The notes beneath the pieces were generated by a model. It was not told the DNA's origin, searched no databases, and saw only the letters and a program-made list of their open reading frames with translations. From positions 213,381 through 277,380 of the forward strand of contig CAJQUW010003430.1 of the NCBI GenBank assembly GCA_907163375.1: a stretch of DNA of 64,000 nt, read 5' to 3'. The stretch is from Prostheceraeus crozeri. Its lineage: Eukaryota; Platyhelminthes; Polycladida; Euryleptidae. The position numbers and the translations under genes were made by a program. This document shows positions 40,360 through 49,189 of this stretch, piece by piece; positions within the stretch are counted from its first letter, which is position 1, and every line of letters starts with the position of its first letter.

Positions 40360-43300
40360 ATACACCATTTCTATGTAGAATTTGACGCTGAATCCGAATC
40401 TGGCCTCCGTTTTCCCATCCGATGCTTCGTTTTGGCTCTACAGCAGGCAGCCATCGAAAAAATTCTAATTTCGAAAAAAATTTGTGATGAAAAATTTTTT
40501 CTCTCCGATTGCGTTCAAATTCACCATACCGATGCAGAATTTCACGCTGAATCCGAATCTGGCCTCCGTTTTCCGATCCGATGCTTCGTTTTGGCGCTAC
40601 ACACCAAAACGTCCCAAATTCTAACTCTGTCGTTTTTTCGAAAAATGTTGAAAATTTTTTCTTTCCGATTGACTTGAAACTCACCATACCGATGCAGAAT
40701 TTCACGCTGATTCCAAATCTGAAATCCGTTTTACAATCCGATGCTTCGTTTTGAAGCTACAGCCCAAAACGTCCCAAATTCTAACTCTGTCGTTTTTCGC
40801 CAATGTCCCAAAATCTTAAGTGGCGTCTCACATCTAAACGAAGACAGATATGAACAAGCCGATTCTTTCAGTGAATTTGTCTCACTCTTAGCTTTCAAAC
40901 GAGCTATGGCACAACTAAATCTGTCCACTGGAAGCCAAGATCGAAGCGAGCTCTCCCGAGGGGGGGACGTCAGCGAAACTTTTTCTCTCCGATTGACTTG
41001 AAACTCACCATACAGATAGAGAATTTCACGCTGATTCCAAATCTGAAATCCGTTTTCCAATCCGATGCTTCGTTTTGAAGCTACAGCCCAAAACGTCCCA
41101 AATTCTAACTCTGTCGTTTTTCGCCAATGTCCCAAAATCTGAAATGGCGTCTCACATCTAAACGAAGACAGATATGAACAAGCCGATTCTTTCAGTGAAT
41201 TTGTCTCACTCTTAGCTTTCAAACGAGCTATGGCACGACAAAATCCGTCCACTAGAAGCAAAGTTGGAAGGTCGGTGTCGAGGGGGGGGGACGTCATCGA
41301 AAATTTTTTCTCTCCGATTGCGTTCAAATTCACCATACCGATGCAGAATTTCACGCTGAATCCGAATCTGGCCTCCGTTTTCTCATCCGATGGTTCGTTT
41401 TGGCGCTACACACCAAAACGTCCAAAATTCTAACTCTGTCGATTTTTCGAAAAATGTTGAAAATTTTTTCTCTCCGATTGACTTGAAACTCACCATACAG
41501 ATGCAGAATTTCACGCTGATTCCAAATCTGAAATCCGTTTTGCTCTCCGATGCTTCGTTTTGGCTCTACAGCCCAAAACGTCCAACATTCTAACTCTGTC
41601 GTTTTTTCGACAATCTCCCAAAATCTTAAGTGGCGTCTCACATCTAAACGAAGACAGATATGAACAAGCCGATTCTTTCAGTGAATTTGTCTCACTCTTA
41701 GCTTTCAAACGAGCTATGGCACAACTAAATCCGTCCACTGGAAGCCAAGACCGAAGCGAGCTCTCCCGAGGGGGGGGGGACGTCAGCGAAACTTTTTCTA
41801 TCCGATTGACTTGAAACTCACCATGTTGATAGAGAATTTCATGCTGATTCCAAATCTGAAATCCGTTTCCCCATCCGATGCTTCGTTTTGGCTCTACAGC
41901 CCAAAACGTCCAAAATTCTAACTCTGTCGTTTTTCGCCAATGTCCCAAAATCTGAAATGGCGTCTCACATCTAAACGAAGACAGATATGAACAAGCCGAT
42001 TCTTTCAGTGAATTTGTCTCACTCTTAGCTTTCAAACGAGCTATGGCACGATAAAATCCGTCCACTGGAAGCCAAGTTCAAAGCGAGCTCTCCCGAGGGG
42101 GGGGGACGTCAGTAGTAAGTAAAACTCCACTTCTGGATAGCGCAAGATGGCCGCCATCGCTGACGTCCCCCCCCCTCTGGCACGGCAGAGTATCGTGGTC
42201 GGCCGCCGTGGTGCTTCGGGTCTGAGTCCCCCCCCTCTGGAACGACAGAGGTTGTGGTCTGTCGTGGTGTGCCGGCCAGGTGGGTTCAGGTTCACAACAT
42301 GTTCGCTGACTCCCCCCCCCTCTGCAACGACAGAGTGTGAGACTCGGGTGAGTTGGTCCGACCGCCTGGTTGACGTGGGCGACCGTCTAGGTTGACGTGG
42401 GCGACCGCCAGGATTAGTCTTGAGGCTATAGTGTGTGATGTTTTTCGTGCAATCTGCTGAATGTTGGGTTGTAAAATGGGTTGTTTCGAGTGGAAGGAGT
42501 GGTCGGATGAGAAAACGGAGGTCGGATTCGTATTCAGCGTGAAATTCTGCATCGGTAGGGTGAGTTTCAAGTCAATCGGTGAGAAAAAATTTTCAACATT
42601 TTTCGAAAAACGACAGAGTTAGAATTTGGGACGTTTTGGTGTGTAGCGTCAAAACGAAGCATCGGATGTGAAAACGGAGGTCAGATTCGGATTCAGCGTG
42701 AAATTCTGCATCGGTAGGGTGAGTTTCAAGTCAATCGGAGAGAAAAAATTTTCGGCTGACGTCCCCCCCCCTGGACAGCTTGCTTCGATTTTGGCTTCCA
42801 GTGGACGGATTTTGTCGTGCGATAGCTCGTTTGAAAGCTAAGAGTGAGACAAATTCAGTGAAAGAATCGGCTTGTTCCTATCTGTCTTCGTTCAAAAGTT
42901 AGAGCGGTTACAAGATTTTAGGTCGGAGCTCGCTTACTTGAAAAAATCCTAAGTGTCAGAGTGACTTTGTATGGGTAAAATTTTGAAAATTTTCCAAAGT
43001 GTGGAATTTCGACCTGGGACCGCCACCAAAACATTTTTCATCAAATTTCACTGACCCCCCCCCCGACAGCAATCTTCTAACTTTGGTTCTAGTGAACGGA
43101 TTTTGTTCGTTCGAGTTGCATTGGAAAGAGGATGAAAAACTGCTCGACAACATTTTTTGTTGCGAGTCAATCGGACCAGCCGTTCATAAGTTAGAGCGGT
43201 TACAAGATTTTAGGTCGGAGCTCGCTCACCTGAAAAAATCCTAAGTGTCAGAGTGACTTTGTATGGGTAAAATTTTGAAAATTTTCCAAAGTGTGGAATT

Positions 43301-44050
43301 TCGACCTGGGACCGTCACCAAAACATTTTTCATCAAATTTCACTGACCTCCCCCCCCCCGACAGCAATCTTCTAACTTTGGTTCCAGTGGACGGATTTTG
43401 TCGTGCGATAGCTCGTTTGAAAGCTAAGAGTGAGACAAATTCAGTGAAAGAATCGGCTTGTTCCTATCTGTCTTCGTTCAAAAGTTAGAGCGGTTACAAG
43501 ATTTTAGGTCGGAGCTCGCTTACTTGAAAAAATCCTAAGTGTCAGAGTGACTTTGTATGGGTAAAATTTTGAAAATTTTCCAAAGTGTGGAATTTCGACC
43601 TGGGACCGCCACCAAAACATTTTTCATCAAATTTCACTGACCCCCCCCCCGACAGCAATCTTCTAACTTTGGTTCTAGTGAACGGATTTTGTTCGTTCGA
43701 GTTGCATTGGAAAGAGGATGAAAAACTGCTCGACAACATTTTTTGTTGCGAGTCAATCGGACCAGCCGTTCATAAGTTAGAGCGGTTACAAGATTTTAGG
43801 TCGGAGCTCGCTCACCTGAAAAAATCCTAAGTGTCAGAGTGACTTTGTATGGGTAAAATTTTGAAAATTTTCCAAAGTGTGGAATTTCGACCTGGGACCG
43901 TCACCAAAACATTTTTCATCAAATTTCTCTGAATGAGGGGGGGAGGGGGGGGGGTCAGTGAAATTTGATGAAAAATGTTTTGGTAAAGGTCCCAGGTCGA
44001 AATTCGGAAGTTTTAAATTTTTCAAAATTTTCACCACACTGGAGCTCTCA
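40360..44050. repeat. Poly-G-containing dispersed repeat block 3
   Basis: Several tandem and dispersed units of the same family as blocks 1 and 2, with G-runs or C-runs at about 40970, 41280, 41770, 42100, 42170, 42230, 42320, 42765, 43060, 43355, 43645 and 43937. A 586-bp segment (about 42797-43382) is repeated directly behind itself almost without change. No gene. Confidence 0.8.
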
Positions 44051-44238
44051 CACTTAGGAATTTTTTCACTTGTGGCATGTTACATGCACATGTGCTGACG
44101 GACCAACTTCCCGTGGTCATATGAGAATGGTTCAGGTGTCATATTGTAAAGAATGATGAGACGAATCGTTTGCAACAAGCCGCATGTCGCTACGATGAAT
44201 ACTTTCGGAGATAGAGCCATTTTAAGTTTTCTTCCGAG

Positions 44239-44300
44239 CATATATAAACCCCCGACAACGTAAGTCTGATCACTTCATCGAAAGACGAGGTAAGCGACGG
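44239..44300 (+). promoter_or_regulatory. Promoter and splice donor at start of third cassette
   Basis: CATATATAAAC (about 44239) is followed by a short leader and AGACGAG|GTAAGC near 44290, a good TATA-leader-donor arrangement. The acceptor it would join is not clear. Confidence 0.45.
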
Positions 44301-44509
44301 TCGTCGTTCTGAGCTCCCGATATCGGGTGTTTCAAAGGACTCTATCTTTTGAAGTAGGCAAGCTATCTTCTTACTTCAAAGTTTGTATGATAGAGTTTGA
44401 TAGTGTCTTTACTACTGATAAAATTTTTTAAAAGTAGTATGAGTAGTAAAATGCGGAATTTTTTAAAAATTCTTAATTTTCAGTTTTTTCAAAGTTTTAA
44501 CATATAGAC

Positions 44510-44791
44510 TAAGGTTTTCAAGTATCCTGAGTTCAAATCTGCTATCAGATTTGAAATTTAACTAAGTCTAAGGCAGCTTTGAGGGGTTAGATCCCAGCTA
44601 CTGATCACTACCTTTGACTCGGCGTTCCTGTTACCACTTCGGGGCAGTGACAATGATGTCTTCAGCTGTAAATAGCGGGTATCGGGGAAGATCTCTCACT
44701 TCCCTAGTGATCAGTAAAAGGCCTTCGGGCTGTCGACGGGATCGAGTGCCACTCACTACACTCAAATCTATCATTCCTCACTAAGTGTTGA
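44510..44791 (+). ncRNA. Structured-module candidate U, third cassette, unit 1
   Basis: TTCAAATCT-GCTATC-AGATTTGAA is a perfect 9-bp hairpin. ACTGATCACTA (44600-44610) is perfectly complementary to TAGTGATCAGT (44705-44715), and GGGAAG/CTTCCC lies between. GGCC-TTCG-GGCT follows. Confidence 0.5.
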
Positions 44792-44857
44792 TATTATGTT
44801 GAATGTTGACTAAGTTGAATGTTGAATGATGATATTATGTTCTAGGTCGTATGCTAC

Positions 44858-45116
44858 ATTCAAATCTGCTATCAGATTTGAAATTTAACTCAGTCTAAGG
44901 CAGCTTTGAGGGGTTAGATCACAGTTACTGATCACTACCTTTGACTCGGCGTTCCTGTTACCACTTCGGGGCAGTGACAATGATGTCTTCAGCTGTAAAG
45001 AGCGGGTATCGGGGAAGATCTCTCACTTCCCTAGTGATCAGTACAAGGCCTTCGGGCTGTCGACGGGATCGAGTGCCACTCACTACACTCAAATCTATCA
45101 TTCCTCACTAAGTGTT
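44858..45116 (+). ncRNA. Structured-module candidate U, third cassette, unit 2
   Basis: Tandem repeat of the preceding unit with all paired elements kept; the base just before the first hairpin differs, removing the B-box-like match. Confidence 0.5.
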
Positions 45117-45137
45117 ATGCTTTAGTCTGTATACTAC

Positions 45138-45803
45138 ATGATTCCAAACTTATACAATTTTCATTATCTTACAGTTAACGATAAAATCGCAGCCATGGTC
45201 AACAATGACAAAAATAAAAAGTTCCACATTAAAATGTGTGTATGCGGCCGAATTAACCGCCGAGACGGTCTCAAGGACCACATCAAGAAGGCAGGGGCCG
45301 ACCACATGGTTATCCTGAGTAGGGTTGCCTGTGTGAAGTGCAGGGTGCTGTTGGTTGTTGGGCAGGAGGCCGAGTTTTATTTGAGGCATGGTGAGTGCAC
45401 AGGAGGGTTGGTGACCGATTTGAGATTTGTGGAGTTGATGAATGCTGAGAAGAAGCGAATGTTGGGGAAAGAGGGCAAGAATGTTGTTGAGAATGCTAGT
45501 GGGAATGTTGTTGAGAATGCTAGTGGGAATTCTGTGGAGAATGCTAGTGGGAATGCTGTGGAGAATGAGGTAGAGAATGCTGTGGCCGGTTTGAAGGCTG
45601 ACAAGTGGCGGAAGAGAGTGTTTGAGAGTGATGATGAGGATGATGTGGATTTGGATAGGGAGCGAGTGAGGAAGTGTGTGAGGAAGTTGAGCTCTTCATC
45701 GTCGGAGGTATCCAATATTGTTATTAGCGACCCCCAGAAGAGCTCATCTTCCCCAATAGTGAAGGGTGGTGGGGTACGGAAGCAGTCGGCGCGGTGGGAT
45801 TAG
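45138..45803 (+). CDS. Zinc-binding-type protein ending at in-frame TAG (third cassette only)
   Basis: 221 aa from ATG 45138; an internal ATG at 45195 is also possible. CVCGRINRRDGLKDHI, then CVKC and a later HGEC suggest a zinc module. Four copies of an 8-residue repeat (VVENASGN-type) follow, then an acidic patch (SDDEDDVDLDRERVRK) and a Ser-rich tail. The TAG at 45801-45803 is followed by the same frame open for 205 further codons. From about 45400 the plus strand is strikingly poor in C, so minus-strand frames here are artefacts. Function unknown. Confidence 0.55.
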   Translation: MIPNLYNFHYLTVNDKIAAMVNNDKNKKFHIKMCVCGRINRRDGLKDHIKKAGADHMVILSRVACVKCRVLLVVGQEAEFYLRHGECTGGLVTDLRFVELMNAEKKRMLGKEGKNVVENASGNVVENASGNSVENASGNAVENEVENAVAGLKADKWRKRVFESDDEDDVDLDRERVRKCVRKLSSSSSEVSNIVISDPQKSSSSPIVKGGGVRKQSARWD

Positions 45804-46421
45804 GACACGGAAAAGAAGCATGTGTCGCAGCAAGCGGCACATGCTTTGTTGGTAGATCGCTACGAAAGTTTGAAGAAGGTGAATGAGAGAACGTTGAGTG
45901 AGTTGAGTGAGCTGAAAATGAAGGAGGTGAAATGTAAGGAGGTGGCAGATGAGAATATCCGTATGAGGCGTGTTGTGAAAGAGTTGAAGGAGAATGTGCG
46001 AGTGTTGGAAGACAAGAATGATGAGTGTGAGAAGAGGGCGAGTGCTGCGGAGAGGAGAATGGGAGAGGCAGAAGCGAAGTTTGAGGAGATGATGAAGGAG
46101 ATGAGTGTGTTGAGAGCGAGGAATGTTGAGTTGGAGAGGACTGTGGCTCGGCGGGGTGATGAGAGGCAGGCATGTGAGAAGTTGGAGCGCATGAGGGATG
46201 ACTGGGAACGTGTGAATGAGGATCGTTTGTTTGAGTTCCACATCCCTATTCGGGATAACCATCTGGCCGGCGAAGTCCTCGTCAACCAAAGTCTGGACGA
46301 GAGCATAATCTGTTATAATGGCCATTCGAGTAAGAAATGCCTCCACGCCACTCTATGTATGCGCGGGCATCTGCACAAATTTTCAATCAGGAAGCCCGCG
46401 AGACTGCCTAAGGATGACTAA
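45804..46421 (+). CDS. In-frame continuation after TAG: coiled-coil protein part
   Basis: 205 codons in the same frame as the preceding gene, without an early ATG of its own (the first are internal). Most of it is Lys/Glu/Arg-rich heptad-like coiled coil (VKELKENVRVLEDKNDECEK). The last 65 residues (RLFEFHIPIRDNHLAGEVL, CLHATLCMRGHLHKF) look globular, with normal base composition. A 96-nt GT-AG excision (45708-45803) would remove the TAG in frame, but lacks a pyrimidine tract. Confidence 0.5.
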   Translation, partial: DTEKKHVSQQAAHALLVDRYESLKKVNERTLSELSELKMKEVKCKEVADENIRMRRVVKELKENVRVLEDKNDECEKRASAAERRMGEAEAKFEEMMKEMSVLRARNVELERTVARRGDERQACEKLERMRDDWERVNEDRLFEFHIPIRDNHLAGEVLVNQSLDESIICYNGHSSKKCLHATLCMRGHLHKFSIRKPARLPKDD

Positions 46422-46425
46422 CTTG

Positions 46426-46485
46426 GTAAGTGAAAAGCAAATAAGATAGTATATCCTATTCTAATACATATCATTTTCATTGCAG
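46426..46485 (+). other. Probable 60-nt intron just after the stop codon
   Basis: GTAAGTG opens it 4 nt after the TAA at 46419-46421 and TTTTCATTGCAG closes it, with a CTAATAC branch-like site. The length matches the transposon's introns. Confidence 0.5.
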
Positions 46486-46512
46486 ATCTTTGCCTGCCTT
46501 CACCACCCCATC

Positions 46513-46665
46513 AATTCACTCCCGAGAACGAACCATCGGCTCTCTTAAGGGCCACCTAGGGGCAAGACATGATAGAACCTCCTCGCGGTTTGCCCTGGGC
46601 AGTCTTCGGACTGGCGAATACTATCATTAAGTTGAATCTGCTATCAGTCAACTTGAACGTTGCGT
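46513..46665 (+). other. Structured module M, third cassette, unit 1
   Basis: Follows the preceding gene's stop and intron. Carries CAGTC-TTCG-GACTG at 46600-46613, a perfect stem on a UUCG tetraloop, and the GCTATC-loop hairpin. Confidence 0.55.
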
Positions 46666-46717
46666 CGCGTTAGAGGGGTATATAAACCACTGCCTCTCAT
46701 TTCATTTCATTTCAATC

Positions 46718-46984
46718 ATGCAGACGCCGAACAGTCAAGTCAGCTCTCCTCGCGGACCGCAGTTAAGGCCGCGAAATTTATTTGAGGAGTTTGTCAGGCT
46801 AGAGGAGCAAGACAGAGTTTTTAATAATCTTGCTCGGATTGGCAATCCGATGACAGCAACTGCTGTCAATCCAACGGAATGGCGCTACATTCCACTTTTT
46901 AGCCATGTGCCAGTTAGTGTGGAAGTCGACAGTGCTACCAAAGAGAGAGTCAAAGACTCTCTCAGCAGAATTGGTAGGGTGTAA
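46718..46984 (+). CDS. Cassette protein 1 (88 aa), third cassette
   Basis: Diverged relative of 26123-26389 with the same length and TATA position. About 13 of its roughly 26 nucleotide changes are silent, and most residue changes are conservative (I/L, I/V, A/V, D/E, S/T). It supports a real gene under constraint. Confidence 0.65.
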   Translation: MQTPNSQVSSPRGPQLRPRNLFEEFVRLEEQDRVFNNLARIGNPMTATAVNPTEWRYIPLFSHVPVSVEVDSATKERVKDSLSRIGRV

Positions 46985-46994
46985 GATGACGTTA

Positions 46995-47140
46995 CTCCCG
47001 AGAACGAACCATCGGCTCTCTTAAGGGCCACCATGGGGCAAGACATGATAGAACCTCCTCGCGGTTTGCCCTGGGCAGTCTTCGGACTGGCGAATACTAT
47101 CATTAAGTTGAATCTGCTATCAGTCAACTTGAACATTATG
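46995..47140 (+). other. Structured module M, third cassette, unit 2
   Basis: Starts about 12 nt after the 88-aa stop. CAGTC-TTCG-GACTG at 47076-47089, then the AAGTTGA/TCAACTT hairpin with GCTATC loop. Confidence 0.55.
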
Positions 47141-47250
47141 CAGTCGATTGCTTTCCCTGAAGCATTCTGATTCGCTGTTGAGCAATTCATTGTTGAAAAC
47201 CCTATATAAGCTAGAAGATTGTAGCGCTTCTCATTCAATTTGAAGTCACG

Positions 47251-47505
47251 ATGGAAGCGACATCTGCCGACAACATTCCCGTCTTCACTGATGAAGACAA
47301 CGGCATTCCCGAGTTCGTCATCCTCGACGAGTGGGATGAGGAGGATGAGAAGAAGGGGAAGATCAAGAGGATCGTTTGGACGGATGAGGTATGGACTCCA
47401 AATACCACTCGCATCCGAAAGGTGCCAGATGCACCAGTACGACCTCGGCGGTATAGGGTCTATGACAACCTAACCGTCATACCCATTGACTATTCCAGTC
47501 AATAG
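47251..47505 (+). CDS. Cassette protein 2 (84 aa, acidic), third cassette
   Basis: Same length and layout as 26654-26908; TATA at 47203-47209. N-terminal residues differ (SADNIPVFTDEDNGIPEF), while the acidic block and the C-terminal RPRRYRVYDNLTVIPIDYSS are kept. Confidence 0.65.
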   Translation: MEATSADNIPVFTDEDNGIPEFVILDEWDEEDEKKGKIKRIVWTDEVWTPNTTRIRKVPDAPVRPRRYRVYDNLTVIPIDYSSQ

Positions 47506-47518
47506 TCAAATTCACGTC

Positions 47519-47658
47519 CCCGAGAACGAACCATCGGCTCTCTTAAGGGCCACCATGGGGCAAGACATGATAGAACCTCCTCGCGGTTTGCCCTGGGTAG
47601 TCTTCGGACTGGCGAATACTATCATTAAGTTGAATCTGCTATCAGTCAACTTGAACGT
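47519..47658 (+). other. Structured module M, third cassette, unit 3
   Basis: Starts about 14 nt after the 84-aa stop. The UUCG hairpin reads TAGTC-TTCG-GACTG, so the outer C-G pair has become U-G and pairing is kept. Confidence 0.55.
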
Positions 47659-47659
47659 T

Positions 47660-47886
47660 GCAAATGCAGTTCGGTGTAATACTTCCTTTCGACGGGCGTT
47701 CCTGTAAAGGGCGGCGGTGAAACCCGTAGCTATGTATACCGCAAGGGACATTCGGCAATGGTCAATCTTGTTAAACCTCTCTGCGTCATGTTTGCAAGTG
47801 ATTGCCTCTGTCTCAACGTAGTATGCATTCCCGCCAGGGCGACATTTAGCCAACTGTCGAAGGTTGCCTAAAACTTTCCATTGCAT
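47660..47886 (+). ncRNA. Structured-module candidate C, third cassette
   Basis: Almost identical to 27065-27290, more so than the adjacent genes are to theirs, which suggests either strong constraint or recent exchange. Confidence 0.35.
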
Positions 47887-48000
47887 ACGTTATGAGAACC
47901 ATGAGTTCTACCTGTCTCTATCAATGAGACGAATTGATGAATGGAATGAAATGGGAGGACACTCACGCGCCACACGCAACATAACACACTTCTCTCTTCC

Positions 48001-48410
48001 GTAGTCTAACAAGCTCTTTACACATGGATCGCAGTCGATTGCTATCCCTGTATCAGAAGTGTAAGCTATCTTAATTTATTTGACACTATTTCATCTACCA
48101 TCATCGTCCATATGAAATGTTTTAAGATTTACAAGTTAGACTAAGCGTGCTACTATTTCCAAATGAAAAAGTATACATGGTTAAATCATCCACTTAAGCC
48201 CATCCGTAGTCTAACAAGCTCTTTACACATGGATCGCAGTCGATTGCTATCCCTGTATCAGAAGTGTAAGCTATCTTAATTTATTTGACACTATTTCATC
48301 TACCATCATCGTCCATATGAAATGTTTTAAGATTTACAAGTTAGACTAAGCGTGCTACTATTTCCAAATGAAAAAGTATACATGGTTAAATTATTCACTA
48401 AAGCCCCATT
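48001..48410. repeat. Tandem pair of 205-bp junction units
   Basis: Two nearly identical units beginning GTAGTCTAACAAGCTC, related to the units at the array edges (27.4 and 36.9-37.3 kb). No minisatellite follows here, so this looks like a cassette that lost or never had its array. Confidence 0.75.
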
Positions 48411-48456
48411 CAAGTAAGTCAGTATGAAAGCAAAGATAATACGAAATAAACATTTA

Positions 48457-48894
48457 TTATGGCATGTATTTCAAAAGGTCTTCATCGTCAATATCGTCCC
48501 AGAGTCTGACTTCACATAGATCACAAAAACAGTTGAGCTGCTTTAAACGTTCTTCTGCAGCGTCCCTCACTTTCTCAATGTACGCCCACTCCGCCACGGT
48601 TCGCGGTTGGGAGTTAGGGGTGTACCACTCCCATATTTGATGCAAGTGCGACTTGCTGGTCATCTCCATCACCCCTTCGGCATCATATTGTAAATATTTC
48701 CACCGTATGCCTGTTAGGTCGGGCAACTCCTCTTCATCATCCTCCGATAATGATAACTTTCGTATATTGTCGAGATTTTATGTCTTCTCCACCTTCGCCT
48801 TTCTTGGTGCATTTGGTGTAACGAGCACCTTTGCTGATGTACATGGAGAGGAGAACTCCAATGCGGTATTTGGTGTTGTTGGAGGACTTGTCAT
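48457..48894 (-). CDS. Small gene with in-frame TAA, next to copy 2 left end
   Basis: ATG 48894 opens 38 codons (Pro/Thr-rich, ending PRKAKVEK), then TAA at 48778-48780, then the same frame continues for 106 codons to a stop at 48457. The second part has an acidic patch (SLSEDDEEELPDLTG) and a WEWYTPNSQPRTVAEW core with CFCDLCEVRLWDD. The final stop overlaps a minus-strand AATAAA, and a plus-strand AATAAA lies beside it. A 36-nt GT-AG stretch would remove the stop but is shorter than normal introns. Not recognised. It diverges from the polymerase promoter. Confidence 0.45.
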
Positions 48895-48967
48895 GTTGTC
48901 TTTGAAATGCTGACTTTGAATAATGATAACTTTAACATTTTTCTAATTCTTAAGTATACACAAGCAG

Positions 48968-49189
48968 CCAATCAGAATGAACATCCAATGAATGAAGAGA
49001 GTGAAAGTATATAAGCAAAGTGACATTCAGGTCATTTCATTTAATCTGTGAATCATACAAGTGACGAACGCACGATCTCTCTCTTTGACTATTATTCTGT
49101 CTGATCATATTTCATTAAAATGGTAAGTTAAAGATTTCCTCTCTCATCTCCCTCAAACGTGTGACTAATAGCATCTTCCTCAATTTCAG
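48968..49189 (+). promoter_or_regulatory. Left terminal inverted repeat of copy 2 with promoter, ATG and intron
   Basis: CCAAT at 48968-48972 and 48985-48989, TATATAA at 49008-49014, ATG at 49120-49122, GTAAGT donor and acceptor at 49189. Spacings between the boxes equal those at the right end of copy 1. Confidence 0.78.

Larger units (their letters stand above)
24100..40700. repeat. Giant imperfect palindrome
   Basis: Paired positions sum to a constant 64704 between about 24.7-27.3 and 37.4-40.0 kb, with protein-level identity of all frames. Outside this, the match continues with an offset caused by about 100 bp present only on the right (about 40113-40212). Inside lie two opposed minisatellite arrays of unequal length (about 5.2 and 4.1 kb) around a spacer of about 100 bp. 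The design resembles foldback-type elements, but no terminal structure or transposase was found. Confidence 0.9.

Noticed and set aside
45708-45803. A confident 96-nt intron removing the TAG
   Set aside because: The boundaries are GT-AG and in frame, but the acceptor lacks a pyrimidine tract; kept only as a possibility.
45724-46346. Three minus-strand frames of about 150-200 aa
   Set aside because: They are open only because the plus strand lacks C and so has few stop complements; composition is low-complexity Ser/His/Leu.
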